The notes beneath the pieces were generated by a model. The model was not told the DNA's origin. It was given only the letters and a program-made list of their open reading frames with translations, and did no database searches. The position numbers were made by a program, and so were the translations under genes. From an uncultured Bacteroidales bacterium (GTDB lineage: Bacteria > Bacteroidota > Bacteroidia > Bacteroidales > ML635J-15), in contig CAJOIT010000003.1 in NCBI GenBank assembly GCA_905234755.1, forward strand, positions 73,135 through 137,134: DNA of 64,000 bases. Reading direction: 5' to 3'. Shown here piece after piece: positions 9,240-17,238 of this stretch; the first letter of the stretch is position 1; every line of letters starts with the position of its first letter.

Positions 9240-9271
9240 TTTGTTTCCCAAGCTTTTTTGTCGTATCTTTG
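9240..9271 (+). promoter_or_regulatory. Bacteroidota-type promoter of the flavoprotein gene
   Basis: TTTG at 9240-9243, a 20-base spacer, and TATCTTTG at 9264-9271 match the TTTG-N19-TAnnTTTG consensus recognised by the primary sigma factor of this phylum. The start codon at 9288 follows by 16 bases, so the leader is very short. Confidence 0.75.
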
Positions 9272-9287
9272 TGGAAAATTGTTGAAG

Positions 9288-9908
9288 ATGAAAGTTTTAC
9301 TTATAAATGGAAGTCCTCGTGCCAATGGAAATACTGCCATTGCTTTGCACGAGATGGAAAAGGTTTTTGCTGAAAATGGCATTGAAACAGAATACATCCA
9401 AATTGGAAATCTGCCGATTAGAGGCTGTGTGGCTTGTGGGGCGTGTGCTACTTTGGGCAAATGCACATTCGATGACATTGTCAATGAGGTTGCGCAAAAG
9501 TTTGCCGAGAGTGATGGTTTAGTTGTTGGAAGTCCTGTTTACTACGCATCGGCAAATGCTACACTTGTTGCTTTTCTCGACAGGCTGTTCTACAGCGCAA
9601 ATTACGATACGACCATGAAGGTTGGAGCAAGCGTTGTTGTTGCTCGTCGTGGCGGATTGTCGTCAACATTTGATGAGCTGAACAAATATTTTACCATAGC
9701 AGGTATGCCTATTGCATCGAGCCAGTATTGGAACAGTGTTCACGGACGCTTGCCCGGTGAAGCTGAAAAGGATGCAGAAGGCTTGCAGACTATGCGCACC
9801 CTGGCAAGAAACATGTCGTTCCTTATGAAGAGCATTGCGCTCGGCAAGGAAAAGTATGGCTTGCCAGAAAAGGAGGAGAGGGTCGCGACTAATTTTGTGA
9901 GAGAATAG
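9288..9908 (+). CDS. NADPH-dependent FMN reductase / flavodoxin-like oxidoreductase
   Basis: A 206-residue flavodoxin-fold protein. It starts MKVLLINGSPRANGNT, the phosphate-binding loop for FMN, and has GCVACGACATLGKC (about residues 45-58), a cysteine cluster typical of the NAD(P)H-dependent iron-sulfur flavoprotein-like family, then VGSPVYYASANA. It should be a cytoplasmic reductase of quinones, nitro-compounds or similar acceptors; the substrate is unknown. The ATG at 9288 is chosen over 9234 because the family begins at that methionine and a promoter lies between the two. Confidence 0.88.
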   Translation: MKVLLINGSPRANGNTAIALHEMEKVFAENGIETEYIQIGNLPIRGCVACGACATLGKCTFDDIVNEVAQKFAESDGLVVGSPVYYASANATLVAFLDRLFYSANYDTTMKVGASVVVARRGGLSSTFDELNKYFTIAGMPIASSQYWNSVHGRLPGEAEKDAEGLQTMRTLARNMSFLMKSIALGKEKYGLPEKEERVATNFVRE

Positions 9909-9917
9909 ATACTTATT

Positions 9918-11324
9918 TTAGTTTGTTGGTGAATCCTCTACATTTTCCTGCTTAGCTGGATTGTTGCTTGTTATTGCTTTTACGGAGCTATTGTCCAGTA
10001 TTGTCTTTGTAGTGTTGATTCCAAGTTTTTTCATATTTTCCATTTGTGCAGCTAGGTTGCCTCTTCCGTTAAGCAATTGACCTTCGGTGTCGTGATATGT
10101 ATTGATTGCTGTATTTAACTGTTTGCCAAGTTTTTCGTAATTGTCGGCAATATTTGCGAATTTGTCGTACATTTTGGTGGCAATATCCAGTATTTCTTTG
10201 CAATTGTCCTCCTGTCGGCTGTTATGCCAAGCCTGAAGTACAAGGTGGAGTGTGAGCATAAGGTTTGTCGGATTAAGTATAATCACGCCCATTTTGTATG
10301 CTTTCATTGCCAGGTCGTTGTCGTAGTTCATGGCGAGAAGGTAGGCTCCTTCGTTAGGCACAAACATCATTACATAATTTATTGAATTTGGAACATACTT
10401 GTGGTATTCTGCATTACTGAGTTCTTTGACATGCTTAAGAACAGACTCCCAGTTGTTTTTCTTGGCAACCTCGCGTTCTTCATCGTTTTCAGCGGCCAGG
10501 TAATCATAAAATGCAGTAATTGTCACTTTTGAATCGACTATTATGTGGCTTCCATCTGCGCAGTTTATAATGACATCAGGTCTGATTGATGTGTTTTTCG
10601 CTCCAGTAAAGCATTTCTGTTTCTCAAATTCGTAGCCTTCGCGCAGACCGCTGCCTGCCAATATGGAATCGAGTACATGTTCGCCCCAGTCGCCTTGTAC
10701 TTTTCCTTTGTTATGTAAAGCATTGGCAAGATTTTCGGCTTCCTTGCCAAGTGTTTTGGAATGTTCAACCATAACATTAAAAGCTCCTTGCAGGGACGAT
10801 GTATTTTTGTCGCTAGCCGATTTTACTTCAGAAATTTCTTTTCTGACATTTTCCAGCTCTTTCAGCATTGGGCTCATAAGATTGTCCATAGTTTGCTTGT
10901 TCGACTTTGCAAAATCCTCTTGCCGTTCCTTTAGCAAGGATTGAGAGGTGTTTTCAAATTGTTCGCGCAATAATTGCATTTGTTGCTTTGACAGTTCATC
11001 GCGTTCTTCCTTTTGCTTTTCTTGTTCTTCAAGGCGCGTTTCGGCAGAAGATAGCTTACCTTGCAACTGCAATTTATCTTCCTGGAGTTTTTTGTTTTCT
11101 TCGGCAATCGAATCTTTTTCCTTTAGGAGTTCATTCGCTCTATCTTGAGCTTTTCCCAGTTCTGTTTCGATACGGATACGCTCAATGCTTGCTTCTGTCG
11201 AAATTTGGTTCTTTGAAAGTTCGAGTTGCTTGGCAAAATTCTTGTGCATATAAATTATTGCGATTGCCGCAAATGCAACTATTACAACTAATACAATTAC
11301 AAGTACTATCATAGGACAATTCAT
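9918..11324 (-). CDS. rmuC: DNA recombination protein RmuC
   Basis: A 468-residue RmuC family protein. An N-terminal membrane segment (about residues 5-25) is followed by a long coiled coil (about 35-160) and the RmuC nuclease-like core, with KVQGDWGEHVLDSILAGSGL, RPDVIINCADGSHIIVDSKV and MMFVPNEGAYL. RmuC limits DNA inversions and rearrangements in E. coli and is proposed to be a nuclease. The start at 11324 is preferred over 11402 because it leads straight into the membrane anchor. The stop is ten bases from the stop of the convergent flavoprotein gene. Confidence 0.93.
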   Translation of the reverse strand: MNCPMIVLVIVLVVIVAFAAIAIIYMHKNFAKQLELSKNQISTEASIERIRIETELGKAQDRANELLKEKDSIAEENKKLQEDKLQLQGKLSSAETRLEEQEKQKEERDELSKQQMQLLREQFENTSQSLLKERQEDFAKSNKQTMDNLMSPMLKELENVRKEISEVKSASDKNTSSLQGAFNVMVEHSKTLGKEAENLANALHNKGKVQGDWGEHVLDSILAGSGLREGYEFEKQKCFTGAKNTSIRPDVIINCADGSHIIVDSKVTITAFYDYLAAENDEEREVAKKNNWESVLKHVKELSNAEYHKYVPNSINYVMMFVPNEGAYLLAMNYDNDLAMKAYKMGVIILNPTNLMLTLHLVLQAWHNSRQEDNCKEILDIATKMYDKFANIADNYEKLGKQLNTAINTYHDTEGQLLNGRGNLAAQMENMKKLGINTTKTILDNSSVKAITSNNPAKQENVEDSPTN

Positions 11325-11403
11325 TTTTTTATAGATACGCAAATTTAATATGAAATTGCCGTGTCGCCAAATTTTATGGCAACTATTTTTATTAACAAGC
11401 AAA

Positions 11404-11456
11404 AATCCCCCTTTTTCAGATACTGAAACAAGTTCAGGATGACAAAAAGGGGGATT
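11404..11456. terminator. Terminator built on a palindromic repeat core
   Basis: An outer stem AATCCCCCTTTTT (11404-11416) pairs with AAAAAGGGGGATT (11444-11456). Inside lies an interspersed core whose arms are ATACTGAA (11420-11427) and TTCAGGAT (11433-11440), with one mismatch. It follows the stop of the TPM-domain gene on the minus strand. The same core occurs at 17185, 25622 and 39457. Confidence 0.8.
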
Positions 11457-11462
11457 GTTGTT

Positions 11463-12299
11463 TTAGAAACCTCCGCCAGAGTGTCCGCCACCTGACGAAC
11501 CGTGCCCGCTGCTGCCACTGCCGCTGCTTTTGGGCGAGTATGTCCTCGTGGTAAACGTTCTGACAAAATTGGTTTGCTTTTGTGTCAATTTGAAAGAACC
11601 TTGCTTTTTGTAATTATTTGCATTTGTGGCTTTAAACTTGAGCTTGTATTTCTTGCGGTGAATGCTAAAGAACAGCAGGGCGAAAATCAGGGCAAATATA
11701 CTGCATTTCCATATTGGAAACGAAATTTCATATAGATAGTCATCTTCGACATTGTCGATGAACCACATTATTTCGCCATAATAATCCTCGCTCTGATAAA
11801 GAGGCTTCATGTTTTCGGCGTAACGGTCAACCCTTCCGCCAATAAATGACATCTCGTATGGTTTGCCAGCGTCGTAATAGCGGTTTCTGCCGTAGTCCTG
11901 GTCGATAATCAGCATGACGCCGTCTTCCTTGAAGTCGTTGTAATCGTAAAAATCCTGAATATATACATCGGATGGAGCGTAGTCGTTGAACGATGGTTTG
12001 GGATTTTCGTTGATAGTCACAATTGCGATGTCAAGGCCAGTTTTGCTCATAAATTCACGGCAACGTTGCTTGATTTGAATGCGCTGTGTCTCTGTCAGAA
12101 GCTCTGCGTAGTCGTAAATCTTGTAGGAAGTATCGACATAAGGTGTTGTAAGAACGTATTCTATGTTTGCCTCCGTTACTTGGAACTTTTTTACATACGG
12201 TTCACTTTCTGTCCTTTGCCCTATAGAATAAATGTCGTTTTGTGCAAATGCGTTAAATCCGACAATTAAAAGCAATATGATTGAAAAGATTTTTTTCAT
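11463..12299 (-). CDS. TPM domain membrane protein
   Basis: A 278-residue protein with a signal peptide (MKKIFSIILLLIVGFNAFAQ), a TPM domain over about residues 60-170 (IYDYAELLTETQRIQIKQ, TGLDIAIVTI, DGVMLIIDQD), one membrane segment at about 195-213 (SIFALIFALLFFSI) and a cytoplasmic tail ending in a Ser/Gly-rich stretch, SSGGGHSGGGF, characteristic of TPM proteins. TPM domains (Psb32/TLP18.3) have acid phosphatase activity in plants; bacterial roles are unclear. It sits 21 bases after the zinc-ribbon gene 12314-13381 on the same strand, a pairing seen in other bacteria, so the two probably work together. Confidence 0.9.
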   Translation of the reverse strand: MKKIFSIILLLIVGFNAFAQNDIYSIGQRTESEPYVKKFQVTEANIEYVLTTPYVDTSYKIYDYAELLTETQRIQIKQRCREFMSKTGLDIAIVTINENPKPSFNDYAPSDVYIQDFYDYNDFKEDGVMLIIDQDYGRNRYYDAGKPYEMSFIGGRVDRYAENMKPLYQSEDYYGEIMWFIDNVEDDYLYEISFPIWKCSIFALIFALLFFSIHRKKYKLKFKATNANNYKKQGSFKLTQKQTNFVRTFTTRTYSPKSSGSGSSGHGSSGGGHSGGGF

Positions 12300-12313
12300 T
12301 GTTTCCTCCTTTT

Positions 12314-13381
12314 TTAATCAAATAACATTGCAATTAAAGCCGCGATTCCGAATCCCAACGCTATAAGAATCAAAAAGAAACATATCGCTTTGCCTTTAGA
12401 AATCGGAATGTCACCAACGATTTTCCCTGTCTGTCCGTTCATTGCAAAAGTGTAGGCTTTACCTTTAATAAAAGTGTTTAGCATCCATACAGGTAGCAAT
12501 ACATAATCGACATATTCTATCTTGCATTTAATATCTTCTTTGGACGAGACAAGTGTGCCGTTGATTGTTGATGTAAGCGACTGTTTCAGCGAATTGTTCA
12601 TTCTGAGGGTTGCACGATTTTCGTCGTCTTCTGCGCTGACATCGTATTTTTCTGCTAGGAATCCCGACAAATATGAATAGTTGAACGGTACTAATTCTTC
12701 GAGTTTGAACGGCTCTATGGAGTCCATCAGGTCGTCGTCAAATTTTTCGCTACCGTCGGCAGGAACATCCTCAAAACTTTCCATTCCCTCGCGGTATTCA
12801 TGGTAAACGTCGGTTTTCTTGCATACGTAATCGCCTTCGCGCCATTTGGTTACTTCATGTCTTTCGCCTTCAACGTATCCTTCCGATTGTCCGTCGTAAA
12901 GCCAGAAAGGAATGTAAATGCCAGAAATTTTTTCAATGTTTTCCTTCTTGCCGAACTCGCTAGGAGCAAGGAAACGCTTTTTCCTTAGACCGTTATATGC
13001 TGCAATAGCTTGTTGCTTTGTCGTGGAAAAAGGGATTACATATTTCGGGCGGAATTTGCCTTCAAGCCTCGACTTTAGAATTCCAGTGCTGCCACAGTAA
13101 ACACAGAAAGTAGAAGCCGTGTTCTCATCGGTAACCATTTCTGCACCACAGTTTTGGCATCGGTAAAGATTGAGTTGCGGTTGATCTGGGTCTGGAGTCG
13201 TTTCTTCCTTGTAATCAGACTTGTTGATGTCGATGTCTGCATCGGATTTTGCCTCCGTCATTTTCAGGATTTCTTCTTCGGAGAACTCCGCGCCGCAGGT
13301 TTCGCACACCCAAAGCCCTTTTTCGGCATTGTATGGCAACGACGAACCACAGCCCGGACATTTTAATACGGTAGTATCCAT
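12314..13381 (-). CDS. Zinc-ribbon membrane protein
   Basis: A 355-residue protein opening with two zinc ribbons: C-P-G-C at about residues 8-11 with a CETC pair about 18 residues later, then CQNC and CVYC. A beta-rich middle follows (KYVIPFSTTKQQAIAAY, IYIPFWLYDG), and one C-terminal membrane helix is at about 330-352. It resembles the TFIIB-type zinc-ribbon proteins often encoded next to TPM-domain genes. The function is unknown. The ATG at 13381 places the first ribbon close to the N-terminus as in homologues; a longer in-frame start at 13441 cannot be excluded. Confidence 0.8.
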   Translation of the reverse strand: MDTTVLKCPGCGSSLPYNAEKGLWVCETCGAEFSEEEILKMTEAKSDADIDINKSDYKEETTPDPDQPQLNLYRCQNCGAEMVTDENTASTFCVYCGSTGILKSRLEGKFRPKYVIPFSTTKQQAIAAYNGLRKKRFLAPSEFGKKENIEKISGIYIPFWLYDGQSEGYVEGERHEVTKWREGDYVCKKTDVYHEYREGMESFEDVPADGSEKFDDDLMDSIEPFKLEELVPFNYSYLSGFLAEKYDVSAEDDENRATLRMNNSLKQSLTSTINGTLVSSKEDIKCKIEYVDYVLLPVWMLNTFIKGKAYTFAMNGQTGKIVGDIPISKGKAICFFLILIALGFGIAALIAMLFD

Positions 13382-13817
13382 TTTTATAAAATTGAGGACT
13401 TCAGTTTTTGTAACTTCCTCATACTTTGTGAAGTCCGACAAACAAAGTTTGAGAATAAAGACATTGCAAATTTACATTATTTTTCTGTTCTTGAATATTT
13501 TTTGTTGAATATAAAATCCGATTTGCCCAAGAAAGGAAAGGCGTTCTTGAATTTTGTGAGATAGTAGGGGTATTTTTTTGCCAATTCATTTTCAGTTTGT
13601 ATTTTTGCCTTTCGTATAAGGTATGGATTGATGTATTCAAACGGTGCTGATATTGACACTGATTTTGCAGGAAAAGTATTTGAATTTTCTTGTAATATAT
13701 TAAATATCAATTAATTATCTCTATATGCCCTCCCAAATGCAGGTCTAAAAATCATAAGAAATATAGTTTCTTGTGCTGTGATGGCTGTCGCAGTGGCAAG
13801 TTTAATCTTTTAAATTC
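13382..13817. other. Intergenic region with a plus-strand promoter
   Basis: No gene is supported in these 436 bases. A near-perfect plus-strand promoter lies at 13577-13607. After it comes a 27-codon open stretch starting ATG at about 13630 (MYSNGADIDTDF), with no homologue known to me. A 77-codon minus-strand reading frame (13477-13710) also crosses the promoter but is not supported. The leader to the next gene, at 13818, is about 200 bases long. Confidence 0.6.
13577..13607 (+). promoter_or_regulatory. Consensus Bacteroidota promoter
   Basis: TTTG at 13577-13580, exactly 19 bases, then TATTTTTG at 13600-13607. This is a full match to TTTG-N19-TAnnTTTG. It points toward the secreted-protein gene at 13818, leaving an unusually long 5' leader of about 205 bases. 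Confidence 0.8.
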
Positions 13818-14333
<516 letters not shown>

Positions 14334-14334
14334 C

Positions 14335-14431
14335 GATGCGGCGCGCCACATCGCCACAATTAATGTGGTGTATGAATGTAGGGGCGCAATGTTTTGCGCC
14401 ACACAATGTAAGGATACAAAATTTTGTGTCC
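14335..14431. repeat. Four consecutive palindromes
   Basis: Between two secreted-protein genes lie four palindromes in a row: GATGCGGCGCGCCACATC (14335-14352, one mismatched pair), CCACAATTAATGTGG (14354-14368), a GGCGCAA/TTGCGCC hairpin (14383-14400) and GGATACAAAATTTTGTGTCC (14412-14431). The last two are preceded by the same spacer AATGTA. The latter two belong to a family also seen at 39505, 45351 and 56509. Confidence 0.8.
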
Positions 14432-14466
14432 CAATGTAATAAAGAAAATAAAAAATAGAATAAAAT

Positions 14467-16287
14467 ATGAAGAAATTGTATCTTACCCTCTGCCTCCTTA
14501 TGGCAGCAATGTTCCTGACGGCACAGGATGTTCCGCAGGCGATTAATTTCCAGGCGATAGCCCGCGATGCGAACAGCGAAGTGATGGCAAACACGCCTAT
14601 TATGATTCAGTTGACAATCCTCGATGGCAGTCCCGAGGGCGAACTGGTTTACCGCGAAATACGCTCGCTGACGACCAACGCCTACGGCTCGTTCTCGTTC
14701 CAGATTGGCCGCGACCCATATATGGCGGTTGGCGAGTTTGCCGAAATCGACTGGGCTGGCGGTCGCAAGTTCCTCAAGATTGACTACGACCCCACGGCAA
14801 CCCTCTCGTTCAACCTCTCGCTTGGCACGGTAGAGTTTGTAAGCGTTCCCTACGCATTTGCGGCAGGTTCTGTATCTTACATTGATGCCACGGGAGCAAA
14901 CGATGGCGATGTACTTGCCTACAATGCAACGACTGGTCGTTTTGAACCTCGTACACTGGAAGGTGACGGTGTTGGTACAAACACAATTCCAAACCTATCG
15001 GCAGTACTGGCTGAAGGCAATTCGGCGAATAGCCAGATAAAGAATGTTACCGACCCCACCGATGCACAGGATGCAGTTACGAAGGCATACGTTGATGCTC
15101 TTGTTGCACAGTTGCAGGCTGCAATCGATATGCAGAATTCCTATTTTGTGCCAGCCGTGACTACAGGCACAGCCTCCAATATTACAGCCACAAGTGCAAC
15201 CCTTTCAGGTAATGTGACCTCTGCTGGTGTTGCAAGTGTAACCTCACGCGGTTTCCTCTACGGTACAAACTCCAGCGACCTTACGCTGACCGTGCTTGGC
15301 GGCAGCGGTACTGGTAGTTATACAGCAAGCCTTTCGGGACTTACCTCTGGCACAACCTATTATTATAAAGCCTTTGCCACCAACAATGCAGGTACGGCAT
15401 ACGGCGAAATAATGTCGTTTACAACGCCAAACCTTCCGACCGTAACCACGGGTTCTGCCTCTAGCGTAACCGCCGCAGGCGCAACTCTCTCTGGCAATGT
15501 AACCTCTGCTGGCGGAGCAACAGTAACCGCCCGCGGTTTCCTTTATGGTACAAACTCCAACAATCTTTCACAAGCCGTGCAGAGCGGTAGCGGAACAGGT
15601 AGTTTTACCAAAGCTCTTACTGGCTTGACCTCTGGCACAACCTATTATTATAAGGCATACGCCACCAACAGTGCAGGTACGGCTTACGGTGAATTAATGT
15701 CGTTTACTACTCAAACCGCCTCTACCTCTTACAGCGACCCGACTGGCTATTTGAACGGCTATGGCTATGTTGACCTAGGCCTGCCAAGCGGTACCAAGTG
15801 GGCAACATGCAATGTTGGCGCAAGCACACCGACTGCATACGGCAACTACTACGCTTGGGGCGAAACGACAACTAAGGAAACATACAACAGCAGTACTTAT
15901 ACCTATTCTGGCAATCAGACCACACTTCCGTCAAGTGCCGATGCAGCCACTGCAAATTGGGGATCGGGCTGGAGAATGCCGACTCAGACAGAAATGCAAG
16001 AATTGATTGATAACTGCACCGTAACTTGGACAACTCAGAACGGAGTAAACGGATGCTTGTTCACCGGACCTAACGGCAATTCTATCTTTCTGCCCGCTGC
16101 TGGCCGCCGCCGCGATGGTAGTCTCTACGATGCCGGTTCCAGCGGCTACTACTGGTCGAGTTCGCTCGACTCTAGCAATACCTACTGCGCGTGGTACCTC
16201 TACTTCAATTCTGGCTATTGCAGCATGTACGGCGACTACCGTTACTTCGGGCTATCCGTTCGCGCTGTTTGCCAGTCCCAGAACTAA
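14467..16287 (+). CDS. Secreted protein with FN3-like repeats and Fibrobacter major paralogous-type domain
   Basis: A 606-residue exported protein. Signal peptide residues 1-19. An N-terminal module (about 22-140, PQAINFQAIARDANSEVM) is common in Bacteroidota surface proteins. Two nearly identical FN3-like repeats of about 95 residues occupy about 228-418 (ATLSGNVTSAG, GFLYGTNS, SGTTYYYKA), 285 bases apart in the DNA. The C-terminal domain (about 430-606) starts GYVDLGLPSGTKWATCNVG and ends YWSSSLDSSNTYCAWYLYFN then FGLSVRAVC. It matches the Fibrobacter succinogenes major paralogous / DUF1566 C-type-lectin-like fold. It is likely a surface adhesin; the ligand is unknown. No T9SS tail is seen after the lectin-like domain. 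Confidence 0.85.
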   Translation: MKKLYLTLCLLMAAMFLTAQDVPQAINFQAIARDANSEVMANTPIMIQLTILDGSPEGELVYREIRSLTTNAYGSFSFQIGRDPYMAVGEFAEIDWAGGRKFLKIDYDPTATLSFNLSLGTVEFVSVPYAFAAGSVSYIDATGANDGDVLAYNATTGRFEPRTLEGDGVGTNTIPNLSAVLAEGNSANSQIKNVTDPTDAQDAVTKAYVDALVAQLQAAIDMQNSYFVPAVTTGTASNITATSATLSGNVTSAGVASVTSRGFLYGTNSSDLTLTVLGGSGTGSYTASLSGLTSGTTYYYKAFATNNAGTAYGEIMSFTTPNLPTVTTGSASSVTAAGATLSGNVTSAGGATVTARGFLYGTNSNNLSQAVQSGSGTGSFTKALTGLTSGTTYYYKAYATNSAGTAYGELMSFTTQTASTSYSDPTGYLNGYGYVDLGLPSGTKWATCNVGASTPTAYGNYYAWGETTTKETYNSSTYTYSGNQTTLPSSADAATANWGSGWRMPTQTEMQELIDNCTVTWTTQNGVNGCLFTGPNGNSIFLPAAGRRRDGSLYDAGSSGYYWSSSLDSSNTYCAWYLYFNSGYCSMYGDYRYFGLSVRAVCQSQN

Positions 16288-16320
16288 TCTTTTTGTTCTC
16301 CACCCAAAACGCGCAAAGCG

Positions 16321-16388
16321 GCGGAAACATTGCTGTGCGGTGCGTGCGCGGTAGCGCACACAAGGGCACCGCAGGGCAAGGTTTCCGC
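16321..16388. repeat. Nested palindrome
   Basis: GCGGAAAC (16321-16328) pairs with GTTTCCGC (16381-16388), GGTGC (16339-16343) with GCACC (16366-16370), and at the centre GTGCGC-GGTA-GCGCAC (16344-16359). It stands between a secreted-protein stop and the RAYT transposase, and is much richer in G+C than its surroundings. Confidence 0.75.
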
Positions 16389-16437
16389 GCGCGGGGAAGG
16401 AAAATTTCATTAACAACCGTAATTTTTGCGGTGTATT

Positions 16438-16466
16438 GTAGGGGCGGGTTTGAAACCTGCCCCTAC
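16438..16466. repeat. REP-like palindrome, copy 1
   Basis: A 29-base palindrome with arms GTAGGGGCGGGTTT and AAACCTGCCCCTAC around a single G, with one mismatch. Weaker flanking pairing (GCGGTGTAT with ATACACCCGC) extends the stem. It lies about 115 bases upstream of the REP-associated transposase. Other copies are at 16872-16900 and 41223-41250. Confidence 0.9.
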
Positions 16467-16580
16467 AAATATACACCCGCAACCTTCTCCATTTTATGTC
16501 ATTTTGCCGAAAAAATGAATGACAGAAATGCTCTTTTCCGTTTTTTTTTTTATTACATTTGCAACAAACAATATGCATTT

Positions 16581-17120
16581 ATGCCATTCGACCCGAATAT
16601 ACACCATCGCAGAACAATCCGCCTAAAGGAATACGATTATTCGCAAAACGGATTGTATTATGTGACAATATGCACCAAGGACAGGGAATGTTTGTTCGGT
16701 GAAATTGCCGATGGCAGAATGAATACAAATGTATATGGTGAAATCCTAGAATCCGTATGGAATGGTTTGCCGTCGCATTATCCGAATGTTGTTTTGCACG
16801 AACACATTGTAATGCCCGATCATTTTCATGCGATAATACAAATTGATAATGAATGTGTTGGTGTTTCCAATGTAGGGGCAGGTTTGAAACCTGCCCCTAC
16901 AAATGGACAACCACCCACAAAACATGGTTTGCCTGAAATTGTTCGTGCGTTGAAAACATTTTCATCCCGCAAAATCAATGAATTACGCCAAACACAAGGC
17001 GCATCCGTATGGCAACGCAATTATTACGAACACATCATCCGCGACGGCGAGGATTATACCATGATTGCCAATTACATAATGGAAAATCCATTACGATGGG
17101 AAGAAAATAAAGAGATGTGA
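16581..17120 (+). CDS. REP-associated tyrosine transposase (RAYT)
   Basis: A 179-residue Y1/HUH transposase of the IS200-like superfamily, REP-associated branch. Seen: RLKEYDYSQNGLYYVTICT near the N-terminus, the HUH motif in MPDHFHAII, and the C-terminal block with WQRNYYEHIIRDGEDYTMIANYI, which carries the catalytic tyrosine, then ENPLRW. RAYTs are single-copy domesticated transposases that nick REP palindromes. The palindrome at 16438 and one inside this gene are the obvious substrates. The start at 16581 is chosen because upstream codons are non-conserved and cross the palindromes. A -7-like TACATTTG is at 16554-16561. The residues VGAGLKPAPT are encoded by the internal palindrome. Confidence 0.92.
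   Translation: MPFDPNIHHRRTIRLKEYDYSQNGLYYVTICTKDRECLFGEIADGRMNTNVYGEILESVWNGLPSHYPNVVLHEHIVMPDHFHAIIQIDNECVGVSNVGAGLKPAPTNGQPPTKHGLPEIVRALKTFSSRKINELRQTQGASVWQRNYYEHIIRDGEDYTMIANYIMENPLRWEENKEM
16872..16900. repeat. REP-like palindrome, copy 2, inside the RAYT gene
   Basis: A perfect 29-base palindrome: arms GTAGGGGCAGGTTT and AAACCTGCCCCTAC around one G. It lies in frame in the transposase gene and encodes about ten residues (VGAGLKPAPT) between the HUH motif and the conserved IVRALKTFSS segment, a region of variable length in RAYTs. Confidence 0.92.
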
Positions 17121-17170
17121 TTTACGGCAGTCGGCAAAAGTCGGCTGCTGTTTGTTTTTGAGTGGGAAAT

Positions 17171-17222
17171 AAATCCCCATTTCAGATCCTGAAACAAGTT
17201 CAGGATGACGAAATGGGGATTT
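17171..17222. terminator. Bidirectional terminator on the same palindromic core
   Basis: Outer stem AAATCCCCATTTC (17171-17183) pairs with GAAATGGGGATTT (17210-17222). The inner core has arms ATCCTGAA (17186-17193) and TTCAGGAT (17199-17206). It separates the convergent RAYT and alaS genes and repeats the design of 11404-11456 with different outer bases. Confidence 0.82.
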
Positions 17223-17238
17223 TGTTGCATATAGTCTA

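Noticed and set aside
13477..13710. 77-codon minus-strand reading frame (IRKAKIQTENELAKKYPYY)
   Set aside because: Composition looks protein-like, but no family is recognised, no promoter or ribosome-binding site was found, and a consensus promoter for the other strand runs through it. Possibly a remnant.
16191..16580. Longer N-terminus for the RAYT gene
   Set aside because: The frame stays open through two palindromes and overlaps the preceding gene, but the conserved family start is at 16581.
14467..17120. Diversity-generating retroelement at the lectin-like domain
   Set aside because: The target-type fold is present, but no reverse transcriptase, Avd partner or template repeat is visible nearby; the four-helix gene at 434 is far away and of a different subgroup.
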